44,401 bases of DNA from the NCBI GenBank assembly GCA_945863875.1, contig CAMBBS010000037.1, positions 1 to 44,401 on the forward strand, read 5' to 3'. This document shows positions 36,510-44,401 of the stretch, in pieces (within the stretch, counting starts at the first letter, position 1; each line of letters begins with the position of its first letter). The position numbers and the translations under genes were made by a program. The notes under the pieces are model-generated. The model did not search any database. It was not told where the DNA came from and saw only the letters and a list, made by a program, of their open reading frames with translations. This stretch comes from Desulfopila aestuarii DSM 18488. GTDB taxonomy: Bacteria; Desulfobacterota; Desulfobulbia; Desulfobulbales; Desulfocapsaceae.

Positions 36510-37262
36510 TTATTGCAATAGTTTACATACCTCGTCGACAGTTATCATCCTGCCCAGGCAGTGCTTCAATGCCTCCTCGCTGCTTAAATCATCCCAGGTC
36601 AAACTATCGTCAACCGTGAAGAAACCACTTCTTGTTCGTCGTAATTGGACAAGATGTGCGCCGCAGCCAAGGCTCCTGCCAATATCCGCAGCCAGGGTCC
36701 GGATGTACGTGCCTTTACTGCAGACAACCCTGATGCTGAGCTCCGCTTCCTCTCCGGAGAGCGTAGGACACCCATCGGTTCGCTCAAGTGTGAAAATGTC
36801 TATCGGCCGGGCATCTTTTACGATATCGATCCCTTTACGGGCATAATAATAAAGTGGCTTGCCGTTATGCTTCAGGGCGGAATAGGCGGGCGGTACCTGC
36901 ATTTGTCCGCCCCTGAATTTTTGCAGACATTCCTCAATTTCCAGGGGTGATAACTCCCCGAGCGGTGTGCGAGACGTCACCGCCCCCTCGGTATCCTGCG
37001 TCGCTGTTTCAACACCCAACCGGAGGGTGGCCAGATATTCCTTTTGCCCGTCCATAAACTGCGAAATAAGCCTGGTGGCCGGCCGGCCGGCACAAAGAAT
37101 GAGCAGCCCGGTGGCAAAGGGGTCAAGAGTCCCGGCATGACCAACTTTTTTAATCTGCAGAATTCGCCGCAGCCGGCTTACCACGCCAAAAGAACTTATG
37201 TCGACCGGTTTATCGACAAGAAACACACCGGCCTCTACCTCGGATATCGTTTTTGAAAACAT
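36510..37262 (-). CDS. truB: tRNA pseudouridine(55) synthase
   Basis: A 250-residue enzyme making pseudouridine 55 in the T loop of tRNAs. The catalytic aspartate is D47 in VGHAGTLDPFATGLL. GVFLVDKPVDISSFGVVSRL lies before it, and QVPPAYSALKHNGKPLYYYARKG and CSKGTYIRTLAADIG follow. It is shorter than E. coli TruB (314) because it lacks most of the C-terminal PUA domain, as many non-enteric TruBs do. ATG 37262 has AGGT 8 bases upstream and is chosen over the in-frame start at 37286. It follows nrnA by 41 bases. Confidence 0.97.
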   Translation of the reverse strand: MFSKTISEVEAGVFLVDKPVDISSFGVVSRLRRILQIKKVGHAGTLDPFATGLLILCAGRPATRLISQFMDGQKEYLATLRLGVETATQDTEGAVTSRTPLGELSPLEIEECLQKFRGGQMQVPPAYSALKHNGKPLYYYARKGIDIVKDARPIDIFTLERTDGCPTLSGEEAELSIRVVCSKGTYIRTLAADIGRSLGCGAHLVQLRRTRSGFFTVDDSLTWDDLSSEEALKHCLGRMITVDEVCKLLQ

Positions 37263-37303
37263 CACAACCTGCAATCCAAGCGGCAAATCAGCGAAAAATG
37301 CGC

Positions 37304-38317
37304 TCAGTTTTCATCTTTCAAGGCCTGAGAAAGCACCTCTGTTAATTCCAGACGAACCTGCTCAATCGATTTTCCGCTGCAACGAAAACCGGCGGCATTC
37401 CGATGCCCGCCACCCTCAAACAGTTTAGCAATTTCAGCCACATCACACTTGCCCTTGGCCCGAAGGCTCACTGTGACAAGACCATCATTTGCCTCTTTTA
37501 TTAAGACGGCAACCTTTACCGACCGGAGTGATCTTGGAAAATCGATAAACCCTTCAACATCCTGCAATGACGCCCCGCTTTCTTCGAGCATCCGGTTTGA
37601 CACATGCATAAAGGCAATCTGATCGGCTTCGACAATACGTATGGTCCCAAGGACCATCTCCATGAGTTTCAACCTTTCCCGGCTAAAATTATCATAGAGA
37701 TGCCTGCAGACCTCGTCCGGACGCACCCCCATTTCCAGAAGTTCGCTGGCAATCTGCATTGTTCTGGGCCTCGTTCCCTCGTAACGAAAAGAACCGGTGT
37801 CGGTGCAGATGGCGACATAGAGATTATAGGCACAGTTGTAACTTATCGGAGCACCAAGGGCCAAGGCCAGCTCATACACCATCTCGCCGGTGGAGGATTT
37901 TGTCATTTCAACCCACCTGGCCGTCCCAAAATCTTCATGGGACTGGTGGTGATCAATAACCACAAAGGGAGAACTTTGCAGAAATTCGCGTTTGGATGAA
38001 CCTAGTCGGTCCTCATCTCCGCAATCAAGAGCAATACTAATCACATTTTCACCGGCGGCGGCAATAAAGGACCGGTACTCAGCGAGGCTGGTATTAGCTT
38101 TGCCGATATCAGGCAAGAAATCATACAAATGAGAGACAGGTTCTTCTAAAAAACAGAATACATTCTTGCCGAGTGCTTCGAGAACATTTGCTAAACCAAA
38201 CAAGGATCCCAAAGCATCTCCATCGGGATGCGTATGAGTGAAAAGCACAATGTTGCTGGTTGCGCTAATTTCTTGGATTATCCGTTCAGGAATCATCCTC
38301 TTGGGATTTTCTTTCAT
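37304..38317 (-). CDS. nrnA: DHH-DHHA1 phosphoesterase (NrnA-like oligoribonuclease/pAp phosphatase)
   Basis: A 337-residue DHH-family phosphoesterase. The metal-binding motifs are present as LFTHTHPDGDALGS, SIALDCGDEDRL and VVIDHHQSHEDFG. The DHHA1 domain ends in the substrate motif LFEGGGHRNAAGF. Proteins of this kind degrade short RNAs (nanoRNA) and 3'-phosphoadenosine 5'-phosphate. AGGAAA lies 8 bases before ATG 38317; that start overlaps the end of rbfA by 32 bases in another frame. The rbfA-nrnA-truB order is common in deltaproteobacteria and Firmicutes. Confidence 0.94.
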   Translation of the reverse strand: MKENPKRMIPERIIQEISATSNIVLFTHTHPDGDALGSLFGLANVLEALGKNVFCFLEEPVSHLYDFLPDIGKANTSLAEYRSFIAAAGENVISIALDCGDEDRLGSSKREFLQSSPFVVIDHHQSHEDFGTARWVEMTKSSTGEMVYELALALGAPISYNCAYNLYVAICTDTGSFRYEGTRPRTMQIASELLEMGVRPDEVCRHLYDNFSRERLKLMEMVLGTIRIVEADQIAFMHVSNRMLEESGASLQDVEGFIDFPRSLRSVKVAVLIKEANDGLVTVSLRAKGKCDVAEIAKLFEGGGHRNAAGFRCSGKSIEQVRLELTEVLSQALKDEN

Positions 38318-38708
38318 TGGCAATTTCCTGAAAAATTCCATCAAGCTCAGCCACTTTTTCAACTATAGAGTCATATCGAAATAAAAGTGCTGGTGTAAAA
38401 CGTAAATTGAGCGTTTTGGCGATATGACTGCGCATAAACCCCTTTGCCCGCTCCAAACCGATACCCGCTTCCTTGATTTCTTTTTTTCCGCCCAGAACGG
38501 TGAAAAAAATACGGGCCAGACTTAAATCGTCTGGCACTTCAACCCGTGAAATATGTACGTTTAGCAGTCTGGGATCTCTGACCTTGCTGATCAAGAGAGT
38601 AGACAGTTCATTTCTGATAGCTTCCGCCACCCTCGATGAGCGTTTTTGCTCATTTTTCCCACCTATACCGATGGAGTCAAGTGTCTGTTTTGGATCCCAG
38701 CTTGCCAC
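38286..38708 (-). CDS. rbfA: Ribosome-binding factor A
   Basis: A 140-residue KH-type protein needed for late 30S maturation and 16S rRNA 5' processing. RSSRVAEAIRNELSTLLISKVRDPRL, VHISRVEVPDDLSLARIFFTVLG and LNLRFTPALLFRYDSIVEK are the conserved blocks. The start codon is GTG (38708-38706) with AAGGG upstream. The frame begins with a 20-residue extension (ASWDPKQTLDSIGIGGKNEQ) before the usual N-terminus, and the start could be internal. It follows infB by 13 bases and overlaps nrnA. Confidence 0.95.
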   Translation of the reverse strand: MASWDPKQTLDSIGIGGKNEQKRSSRVAEAIRNELSTLLISKVRDPRLLNVHISRVEVPDDLSLARIFFTVLGGKKEIKEAGIGLERAKGFMRSHIAKTLNLRFTPALLFRYDSIVEKVAELDGIFQEIANERKSQEDDS

Positions 38709-38721
38709 GTTATACCCTTTT

Positions 38722-41517
38722 TTATGAGAGAGTTGCCTCGATTTCCTTCATCACAAAGGCCTCGAGATGATCGCCGACTTTAATATCGTTGAACTTCTCA
38801 ACGCCGATGCCACATTCGTAACCGGAGGTCACTTCCTTCACGTCGTCCTTGAACCTCCTGAGAGATTCTATCTTTCCGGTGAAGATGACCACGCCGTCGC
38901 GTAACACCCGAATCTTGGCTGTGCGTAGAATCTTCCCGTCGATAACAAAACTGCCGGCGATGGTGCCGATTTTCGGCACGCTGAAAGTTTCCCGTACTTC
39001 GGCGAGACCGATAACCTCTTCTTCGAAGGTGGGTTCCAGCATACCAACCATGGCCTTGCGTATATCGTCCAAGGCATGATAAATAACGTCATAGGAGCGC
39101 ACGTCGACATTTTCCTTGACGGCCAGCTCTTTGACTTTGGTGCTCGGCCTGACATTGAAACCGATGATAATCGCATCGGATGCCGAGGCAAGGAGGATAT
39201 CCGATTCAGTTATCGTGCCGGTCCCCTCGTGAAGAATCCTTACCTTTATCTCTTTGGTGGACAGATCTCCCGCAGCCTTGGCAAAGGCCTCCAAGGTACC
39301 CTGCACGTCCGCCCTCAGCACGACGCGCAGCTCCTGCACTTCGCCTTCGCTCATCTGTTCAAACAGTTTATCAAGAGAAATCTTACTGTTCGCACCGAGC
39401 TCACTTTCTCTGGCCTTCAGGGATCGTACCTGAGAAACATTTCTGGCCATCTTCTCGTCAGTGACAACGATGAATTCATCGCCTGCGCTCGGTACCCCGG
39501 ACAGTCCCTGCACTTCGACAGGAATTGACGGCCCGGCCTCTTGGATTTTTCGGCCTTTATCATCGAGCATGGACCTGACCTTGCCGCTGAACTGGCCGAC
39601 GACAAAATATTCGCCGAGATGCAAAGTACCATCCTGAATGAGAACGGTCGCTACCGGCCCCCGGCCTTTATGCAGCTGGGCCTCAATAACCCGCCCCCGC
39701 GCCTTTCGCGTGCTGTCAGCCTGCAGTTCAAGGACTTCTGCCAGCAATTGAATTGATTCGAGAAGATTATCAATACCGATATTTTTCTTGGCCGAAGTCT
39801 CACAATACATGGTATTACCGCCCCAGTCTTCAGGCATGAGATTCAAGTCTGAAAGCTCTCGCTTCACTCTGTCGATATCGGCGTTCTCCTTATCTATCTT
39901 ATTCACCGCGACAAGAATCGGCACATCGGCCGCCTGGGCATGATGGATAGCCTCCCGGGTCTGATCCATGACACCATCGTCGGCGGCGACGACAAGAACA
40001 ACAATGTCGGTTACCTGGGCGCCGCGGGAACGCATTTCCGTGAAGGCGGCATGACCCGGCGTATCGACAAAAGTAACATCGCCCGACGCCGATCGTACAT
40101 GGTAGGCGCCGATATGTTGGGTAATACCCCCGGCTTCACCCTCCGCGACATCGGTTTTGCGAATGGCATCAAGGATTGAGGTCTTTCCATGATCGACGTG
40201 ACCCATCACCGTCACTACCGGCGACCTGGTCTTTTTCACCCCACCTTCTTCCGACTCGTTGAGCATCTGCATGCCAATTTCTTCGGTGATGCCCTGCTCG
40301 ACCTCATAATCGAAATCGGCGGCGATGAGGATTGCCGTCTCCGTATCAACTGATTGGTTGATGGTCGCCATCACCCCAAGTCCCATTAATTTGGCAATGA
40401 CATCGCTGGCTTTAATTTTCATCCGCTGGGCAAGATCACCAACAGTGATGGCGTCATACACCTTAAACCGTTTTTTACTGGCCTTCATTTCCGCCGGCGG
40501 GGAGATAATTTTAGCGGCTTTTCTACTTCTTTTGCCACGCCTTCCACCTTCAGTTCCCTGATAGTCCTGGGCAAAATGGGTAAATTTTACATTTTTCGGA
40601 ACCTTCTTGACTCCGCGACGCGCTTCAATGGTCTTGTCTTCTTTGACCGGAATATTTTTTTTACCTTTTTTCTTCAGGCGCCCACTATCATCTGCTGCAG
40701 GAGGCGCCGGTGTCCTGGAAGGAACAGGAGCCGACGGTCGCGGTGGGGCCGGCTTGACAAATTTCTTCTTTTCCACACGGGGTGGCGCCTGCTGTTGCTC
40801 AACCATCCCAGGCAGCTCAATGGTGCGTATTACTCTCGCCATCGGTTTCTTCTGCACAGGTGGCTTGCCTTTCTTAACGGGCCGAAGTTCGCCGTGTTTT
40901 TTTGCTTCCGCTGTTGCCCCGGCTACCATCGGCGCCAGGTCGGCAGTTGGTTCTTTAGCAAAGGTGCTAACTTTCACCCCGGCCGGTTCTTGTTGCTGCG
41001 ATTCTTTTTCGACTGCAGCAGCCTGCTCCTGTTCAGTGACAACCTCAGACTCTTTGGTTTCCATTACGGCGGATATGTCTGCCGCAGGTTCTGCAACGGC
41101 AGCTTGTTCTCTCTCAGGAACATGCATGGTTTCAGACAGAGAAAGCTCTTTCGTCTCATCCTCTATAGCCACAGTAATCGGTACCTCTTCCTCAGTCTTT
41201 TTTCTCGCCGCGACGACTTCCGGCGAGCCTTCCGGTTCCACTTCCGGGGCCTCCTCAGTAACCTGGGCTCTGCGCCGTATGACGGTTGCACGACGCCGGA
41301 TCACTGTTGGGCCATCCTTATTGCTGTCAATACGCTTTTCAACAAGCTCGGTATTTGCCGATTTCAGAACAGTCTTCCGAATCGTTTCAGCCGTTTCGTC
41401 GTCAACAGATGAACTGTGGCCTTTAATATCAAAGCCGAGTTCAATCAGTTTATCCGTCAACGCTTTACTGCTCATGCCGGCCTCCTTGGCCAACTCATAC
41501 ACCCTGATTCTGCTCAT
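38722..41517 (-). CDS. infB: Translation initiation factor IF-2
   Basis: A 931-residue GTPase placing initiator tRNA on the 30S subunit. The N-terminal IF2_N domain (about 1-50, RIRVYELAKEAGMSSKALTDKL) is followed by a ~300-residue acidic/basic, Pro- and Ala-rich linker with a repeat VIRRRATVIRRRAQV near residue 72. A second IF2_N (about 350-400) precedes the G domain: GHVDHGKT 439-446, DTPGH 485-489, NKID 540-543. Domains II-IV complete it. GGGAG and AAAGG lie just before ATG 41517. The linker makes the antisense strand open, producing large false frames. Confidence 0.98.
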   Translation of the reverse strand: MSRIRVYELAKEAGMSSKALTDKLIELGFDIKGHSSSVDDETAETIRKTVLKSANTELVEKRIDSNKDGPTVIRRRATVIRRRAQVTEEAPEVEPEGSPEVVAARKKTEEEVPITVAIEDETKELSLSETMHVPEREQAAVAEPAADISAVMETKESEVVTEQEQAAAVEKESQQQEPAGVKVSTFAKEPTADLAPMVAGATAEAKKHGELRPVKKGKPPVQKKPMARVIRTIELPGMVEQQQAPPRVEKKKFVKPAPPRPSAPVPSRTPAPPAADDSGRLKKKGKKNIPVKEDKTIEARRGVKKVPKNVKFTHFAQDYQGTEGGRRGKRSRKAAKIISPPAEMKASKKRFKVYDAITVGDLAQRMKIKASDVIAKLMGLGVMATINQSVDTETAILIAADFDYEVEQGITEEIGMQMLNESEEGGVKKTRSPVVTVMGHVDHGKTSILDAIRKTDVAEGEAGGITQHIGAYHVRSASGDVTFVDTPGHAAFTEMRSRGAQVTDIVVLVVAADDGVMDQTREAIHHAQAADVPILVAVNKIDKENADIDRVKRELSDLNLMPEDWGGNTMYCETSAKKNIGIDNLLESIQLLAEVLELQADSTRKARGRVIEAQLHKGRGPVATVLIQDGTLHLGEYFVVGQFSGKVRSMLDDKGRKIQEAGPSIPVEVQGLSGVPSAGDEFIVVTDEKMARNVSQVRSLKARESELGANSKISLDKLFEQMSEGEVQELRVVLRADVQGTLEAFAKAAGDLSTKEIKVRILHEGTGTITESDILLASASDAIIIGFNVRPSTKVKELAVKENVDVRSYDVIYHALDDIRKAMVGMLEPTFEEEVIGLAEVRETFSVPKIGTIAGSFVIDGKILRTAKIRVLRDGVVIFTGKIESLRRFKDDVKEVTSGYECGIGVEKFNDIKVGDHLEAFVMKEIEATLS

Positions 41518-41618
41518 CCTTTACTCCCGTATTGCATCGCAACAGTCATTTCATCCATCAATCTACCGAGGTGAACGTATCTACCCCATCTTTGATGAAT
41601 CATTTTAAATCTCTCTAT

Positions 41619-41825
41619 TCAAAGACGAAACAATCTTTTCCATTTTTTTTTCTTGTCAAAAAAGAGCTCTATACATTGCTCATCCCTGCAACAATAGACA
41701 CCCCTGCCGAGTAGTATTTGTCTGGTATCAGGTTCAACCGTTTCATTTCTCCAGACATAACGCTGCAGCGACTGTTTCGTTTTTTTCATGCCGCATGAGC
41801 AACAGGTTCGCAGTGGTGCCGTCAT
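41619..41825 (-). CDS. ylxR: YlxR-family RNA-binding protein (DUF448)
   Basis: A 68-residue protein with the DUF448 pattern: LRTCCSCGMKKTKQSLQRYVWR, then GRGVYCCRDEQCIELFF, in which C..C and C...C could bind zinc. Family members are about 75-95 residues, so this one is short but has the whole core. Its ATG overlaps the nusA stop codon as ATGA (41822-41825), and infB follows. The nusA-ylxR-infB position is the canonical one. The protein is thought to be a nucleoid- or RNA-associated regulator. Confidence 0.92.
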   Translation of the reverse strand: MTAPLRTCCSCGMKKTKQSLQRYVWRNETVEPDTRQILLGRGVYCCRDEQCIELFFDKKKKWKRLFRL

Positions 41826-43216
41826 TCTTTGGGGTTATCGACGCTATCCGCCTCTTCCGCCCCTTCACCTTCGTTCATTGTTTCTGCAGGGACAACGTCC
41901 ACGTCCTCTGCTCCGGCAACCGGAAGCTCATCTTTTTCTTCGGTGGCCTCGGCAATATCCCGCGGCTGTGCTTCTTTGGCCGCAAAAGGTATTGTCTTCG
42001 CTTCTTCGATCAATCTTTTTGCAAATTCTTCATCAATGGATCGTATGACGACAAGGTCATCGACGCTCTTTTCAGCAAGTACCGCCGTGGAAAAAATATT
42101 TTTGCCGAGCAACTGGTCCGCCAGAGCTTCATCAACACCCTGGAGCTTCAGCAGCGACTGATAACCTTCATTCGACAGATTATTATACCGCTGCTCACTT
42201 TTCACATCAATGCGCCAGCCAATGAGTTTCGAGGCAAGGCGGACATTCTGACCCTGCCGACCGATGGCCAGGGAAAGTTGATCATTAGGCACGACCACCA
42301 GCAGCGAATTGGCATCTTCATCGGCCATAACCATACTGACATGGGCAGGAGCCAGCGCGTTGTAAACGTATTTGGCGGGATCAGGACTCCAGGTGACTAT
42401 GTCAATACGCTCGCCCTGCAATTCCTGCACGACATTTTGCACCCGCGACCCCTTCATGCCGACACAGGCGCCTACCGGATCGACGTCGCCCTCGGAAGAA
42501 CTGACAGCTATTTTCGCCCGAAACCCGGGTTCCCGGCTGACACCCATTACCCGAACGATTCCTTCCGCCATTTCAGGCACTTCCAGTTCGAAAAGTTTTC
42601 CGAGGAATTCATCACAGGTCCTGGACAGGATCAGCTGCGAATCACGGCTGGTCTGCCTGACCTCTTTCAGGTAGGCCCTGATCCGATCGCCCTGCTTAAA
42701 AGATCGCTTTGGAATCTGTTGATCTTTCGGCAAAATTGCATCAGTCCGCCCGAGGTTGACAATCATATTGCCCCGTTCGAAGCGTTGCACTATACCACTG
42801 ACGACCTCGCCGACACGATCCTTGAACATGTCATAAATGACTTCCCGTTCCGCATCCTTCATTCTGTGAATGATGACCTGCTTGGCCGACTGCGCGGCTA
42901 TTCTACCCAAGTCGGCGATATCCTTCATTTTTTCACCAAGCTCATCACCAAGCTGTACTTCGGGGTCGAGTTTTCTGGCTTCATCAAAAGATATTTCGGT
43001 CTGTTCGTCTTCCGCCTCTTCAACCACTATTCTAAACTGGAAGACCTCTACTTCACCAAATTCCTCATTGTAACGAACTTCCATATCTCGACGGCTGCCG
43101 AATTTTTTCCTGGCAGCAGACTGGACCGCCTCTTCGATGGCCTCTATCAGTAATGTTTTATCAAAACCACGATCTCTGCTGATCTGGTCGATTATACGTT
43201 TCAAATCTGATAGCAT
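41822..43216 (-). CDS. nusA: Transcription termination/antitermination protein NusA
   Basis: A 464-residue RNA polymerase-binding factor. The N-terminal domain is about 1-125, the S1 domain about 130-200 (GEVVSGIVQRFERGNMIVNLG), and the KH1 and KH2 domains about 205-345 (VGACVGMKGSRVQNVVQEL, LAIGRQGQNVRLASKLIGW). The C-terminal ~115 residues have a helix-hairpin-helix-like segment (LLKLQGVDEALADQLLGKN) and a very acidic tail from about 420. E. coli NusA has two acidic repeats (495 aa); this one has roughly one. GGAGTAAGAG precedes ATG 43216. Its stop codon overlaps ylxR. Confidence 0.97.
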   Translation of the reverse strand: MLSDLKRIIDQISRDRGFDKTLLIEAIEEAVQSAARKKFGSRRDMEVRYNEEFGEVEVFQFRIVVEEAEDEQTEISFDEARKLDPEVQLGDELGEKMKDIADLGRIAAQSAKQVIIHRMKDAEREVIYDMFKDRVGEVVSGIVQRFERGNMIVNLGRTDAILPKDQQIPKRSFKQGDRIRAYLKEVRQTSRDSQLILSRTCDEFLGKLFELEVPEMAEGIVRVMGVSREPGFRAKIAVSSSEGDVDPVGACVGMKGSRVQNVVQELQGERIDIVTWSPDPAKYVYNALAPAHVSMVMADEDANSLLVVVPNDQLSLAIGRQGQNVRLASKLIGWRIDVKSEQRYNNLSNEGYQSLLKLQGVDEALADQLLGKNIFSTAVLAEKSVDDLVVIRSIDEEFAKRLIEEAKTIPFAAKEAQPRDIAEATEEKDELPVAGAEDVDVVPAETMNEGEGAEEADSVDNPKE

Positions 43217-43295
43217 TCTCTTACTCCGTCATTATGACTTTCAGCTCCGACATGCGGAGAACATTGCATTGTGCAAACAAGATGGTCCCTGCCGC

Positions 43296-43751
43296 TTAAA
43301 CTGCCAGCCTGGCCTTGTTTATCTTCTCAAAAGAAAACTGTATGGAACGGCCGTCATCGAGCCGTAGATATATCAGCACATCTTCAATCTTTTCAATCAT
43401 ACCCTCAAACACCTTTTCGCCATCGACAGCTTCATGTACTTTAACCCTGGCTTTCCGGCCACAGTAACGACGAAAATCCTCAACAGACCTGAGCGGTCTT
43501 TCCAGACCGGGAGAGGACACTTCTAAATGGTATGCATGATCGATGAAATCTTCCACATCAAGATAACGACCCAATTCGCGGCTGACCTTGCTGCAGTGCT
43601 CAAGCGTCACCCCCGCTTCCGAATCGATAAAAACGCGCAGGACCCAGCCGTGGCCTTCCCGGCGAAATTGAACATCAAAGAGTTCAAGCCCCATGGTCGG
43701 CAAGAGACCTTGCAGAAAATCCCGCAATTTATCGATTATCAATTCACTCAT
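43296..43751 (-). CDS. rimP: Ribosome maturation factor RimP
   Basis: A 151-residue RimP (YhbC/DUF150) protein for 30S assembly. GLELFDVQFRREGHGWVLRVFID is the N-terminal fold, then GVTLEHCSKVSRELGRYLD and YHLEVSSPGLERPLRSVEDF, the most conserved block. The SH3-like C-terminus is VFEGMIEKIEDVLIYLRL. The ATG at 43751 is preferred (GAGGT 7 bases upstream) over the GTG directly before it. First gene of the nusA-infB operon, with nusA following after 79 bases. Confidence 0.96.
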   Translation of the reverse strand: MSELIIDKLRDFLQGLLPTMGLELFDVQFRREGHGWVLRVFIDSEAGVTLEHCSKVSRELGRYLDVEDFIDHAYHLEVSSPGLERPLRSVEDFRRYCGRKARVKVHEAVDGEKVFEGMIEKIEDVLIYLRLDDGRSIQFSFEKINKARLAV

Positions 43752-43839
43752 CACGTGTACCTCAGTTCCTTAGGCCCTGCCGACCGGCAGGACAAGTCTT
43801 TTTCGCTGCAAGAAACCGCCACGACCAATAAGCGGGCAT

Positions 43840-43862
43840 AAAAAAAAGCGGGCAAAGCCCAC
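43840..43862 (-). terminator. Terminator-like hairpin upstream of rimP (possible attenuator)
   Basis: On the minus strand GTGGGC and GCCCGC (43862-43857 with 43853-43848) form a 6-bp stem around TTT, followed by eight T (43847-43840). It faces rimP and lies 89 bases before its start codon. No minus-strand gene is visible between it and the window end, so it may be in the rimP leader, or it may end a transcript from beyond the window. Confidence 0.65.
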
Positions 43863-44335
43863 TTTCAAAACCATCCCGCAACACAAAACAACAGGAGGTA
43901 TAGCCGATTAACTCAAGCCTTGATCAAAAAACCGGAACATGACCTTTTTGAAAATCCACCGGAAATGATACCTGAACATGGCGCAAAAAGAATTACCCGC
44001 AAAAGAATTAACCACAAAATTGAGGCAATGTCAAGCTCAAAGGTATTGCCGGTGTTTTACTAAGTGCAGAATCATGGCGACTTAGTTGTCGTTTATCACC
44101 CCGCCGCTTCACCTCTTTTCCCTGTCGCTAAATCATCCGGCAAAAGGGACCAGACGGCTCTTCCCCTCGCCGGCTCATCCCTTCGTGGATTGTATCCTGG
44201 GAGAAATCGTTATCTTTTATATTATGAATCCAAGTAGTTACCATACCGGCAACGTAAATATTCGGTTAACCCCGCCCTTCAAAATTATCAAAAAAAGGAT
44301 GGGACACATCAAACTTAATCGTGTATAAAGGGGGC
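43863..44335. other. Non-coding region upstream of the rimP-nusA operon
   Basis: Some 470 bases without a supportable gene. The minus-strand half nearest rimP has the related segments CATGTTCAGG (43980-43971) and CATGTTCCGG, both read on the minus strand, and the palindrome TCAAGCCTTGA (43913-43923). An 80-codon frame at 44086-44328 on the plus strand has no ribosome-binding site and an unprotein-like composition, and is not called. No tRNA was recognised. Confidence 0.5.
44006..44034 (-). promoter_or_regulatory. Possible promoter of the rimP-nusA-infB operon
   Basis: A perfect -35 box TTGACA is read on the minus strand (44034-44029), with TTAATT 17 bases downstream as a poor -10. If used, the leader is about 240 bases and contains the terminator-like hairpin at 43840-43862. 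Confidence 0.3.
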
Positions 44336-44401
44336 ATGGAACATACCCTTGCCTCTTCTTTAGCTACTTCTTTGTCGTCGCCACCTGCGAGTGACACTTC
44401 C
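44336..44401 (+). CDS. Possible start of a gene running off the window
   Basis: ATG 44336 is preceded by AAAGGGGG (with very short spacing) and opens 22 codons without a stop up to the window edge. The visible part is Ser/Thr/Ala-rich and low in complexity (MEHTLASSLATSLSSPP). Nothing can be said about function, and it may not be a gene. Confidence 0.25.
   Translation, partial: MEHTLASSLATSLSSPPASDTS

Noticed and set aside
40576-41608. Two long plus-strand frames (278 and 333 codons)
   Set aside because: They lie opposite the Pro/Ala/Glu-rich linker of infB. Low-complexity Ser/Arg/Phe composition reflects that linker, not a protein.
41795-43153. 452-codon open frame on the plus strand
   Set aside because: Antisense shadow of nusA, which has full domain support.
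44086-44328. 80-codon frame near the right edge
   Set aside because: No ribosome-binding site and no protein-like pattern; probably chance.
1-44401. CRISPR arrays, prophage, insertion sequences, toxin-antitoxin or restriction modules
   Set aside because: Looked for repeated spacers, transposase or integrase motifs and small paired genes. None was found; the window is housekeeping and envelope genes.

Overview
The window reads as a chromosomal segment of a Gram-negative bacterium, most likely a deltaproteobacterium (Desulfobacterota, perhaps Desulfobulbales-like). The taxonomic call is inference. It rests on the lipoprotein and outer-membrane export genes, the rimP-nusA-ylxR-infB-rbfA-nrnA-truB-rpsO-pnp order, the E. 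coli-type leuC/leuD pair, and the general character of the proteins. There are no phage genes, transposases, CRISPR arrays or tRNAs. Most genes are housekeeping or envelope genes, and coding density is high.

Left part (1-8,500): the 3' end of a 5S rRNA and its terminator close an rRNA operon that lies mostly outside the window. After it come a hotdog-fold protein, a divergent sigma-70-type factor with a long N-terminal region, a thiamine-binding protein of the MTH1187 type, a YitT membrane protein, a secreted serine hydrolase with a duplicated N-terminal domain, a glycerophosphodiester phosphodiesterase and glyA. Between glyA and the next gene lies the decayed remnant of an MFS transporter, with one frameshift and a large internal deletion.

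Central part (8,600-23,300): an orphan hybrid histidine kinase (PAS-PAS-HisKA-HATPase-REC); leuCD for leucine synthesis; and, divergent from it, a complete tripartite RND efflux operon (TolC-like channel, lipoprotein adaptor, AcrB-like pump) followed by a DUF309 gene. Then come small metabolic or stress genes: a TANGO2/NRDE protein with a 72-residue partner, a Nudix hydrolase, a DUF2237 protein, a DJ-1/PfpI protein and a membrane-anchored protein of unknown function.

Envelope cluster (23,282-30,460): a TPR-type lipoprotein, a very large bifunctional penicillin-binding protein, and a divergent three-LysM lytic transglycosylase. The PBP carries about 200-250 extra residues between its SxN and KTG motifs. 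Together with the neighbouring lipoprotein this is the best candidate here for something undescribed: a possible PBP-activator pair analogous to Lpo proteins.

Right part (30,600-44,401): a TraB/PrgY-family membrane protein and a YhbY RNA-binding protein on the plus strand, then a long minus-strand block for translation and RNA metabolism. Read in transcription order it is rimP, nusA, ylxR, infB, rbfA, nrnA, truB, rpsO, pnp, dut and an MBL-fold hydrolase. Many of these genes touch or overlap (nusA/ylxR by an ATGA, rbfA/nrnA by 32 bases, dut/MBL 5 bases apart), and clear intrinsic terminators follow rpsO and pnp. A terminator-like hairpin with an eight-U tail lies upstream of rimP, inside what may be the leader of the operon, and could act as an attenuator.
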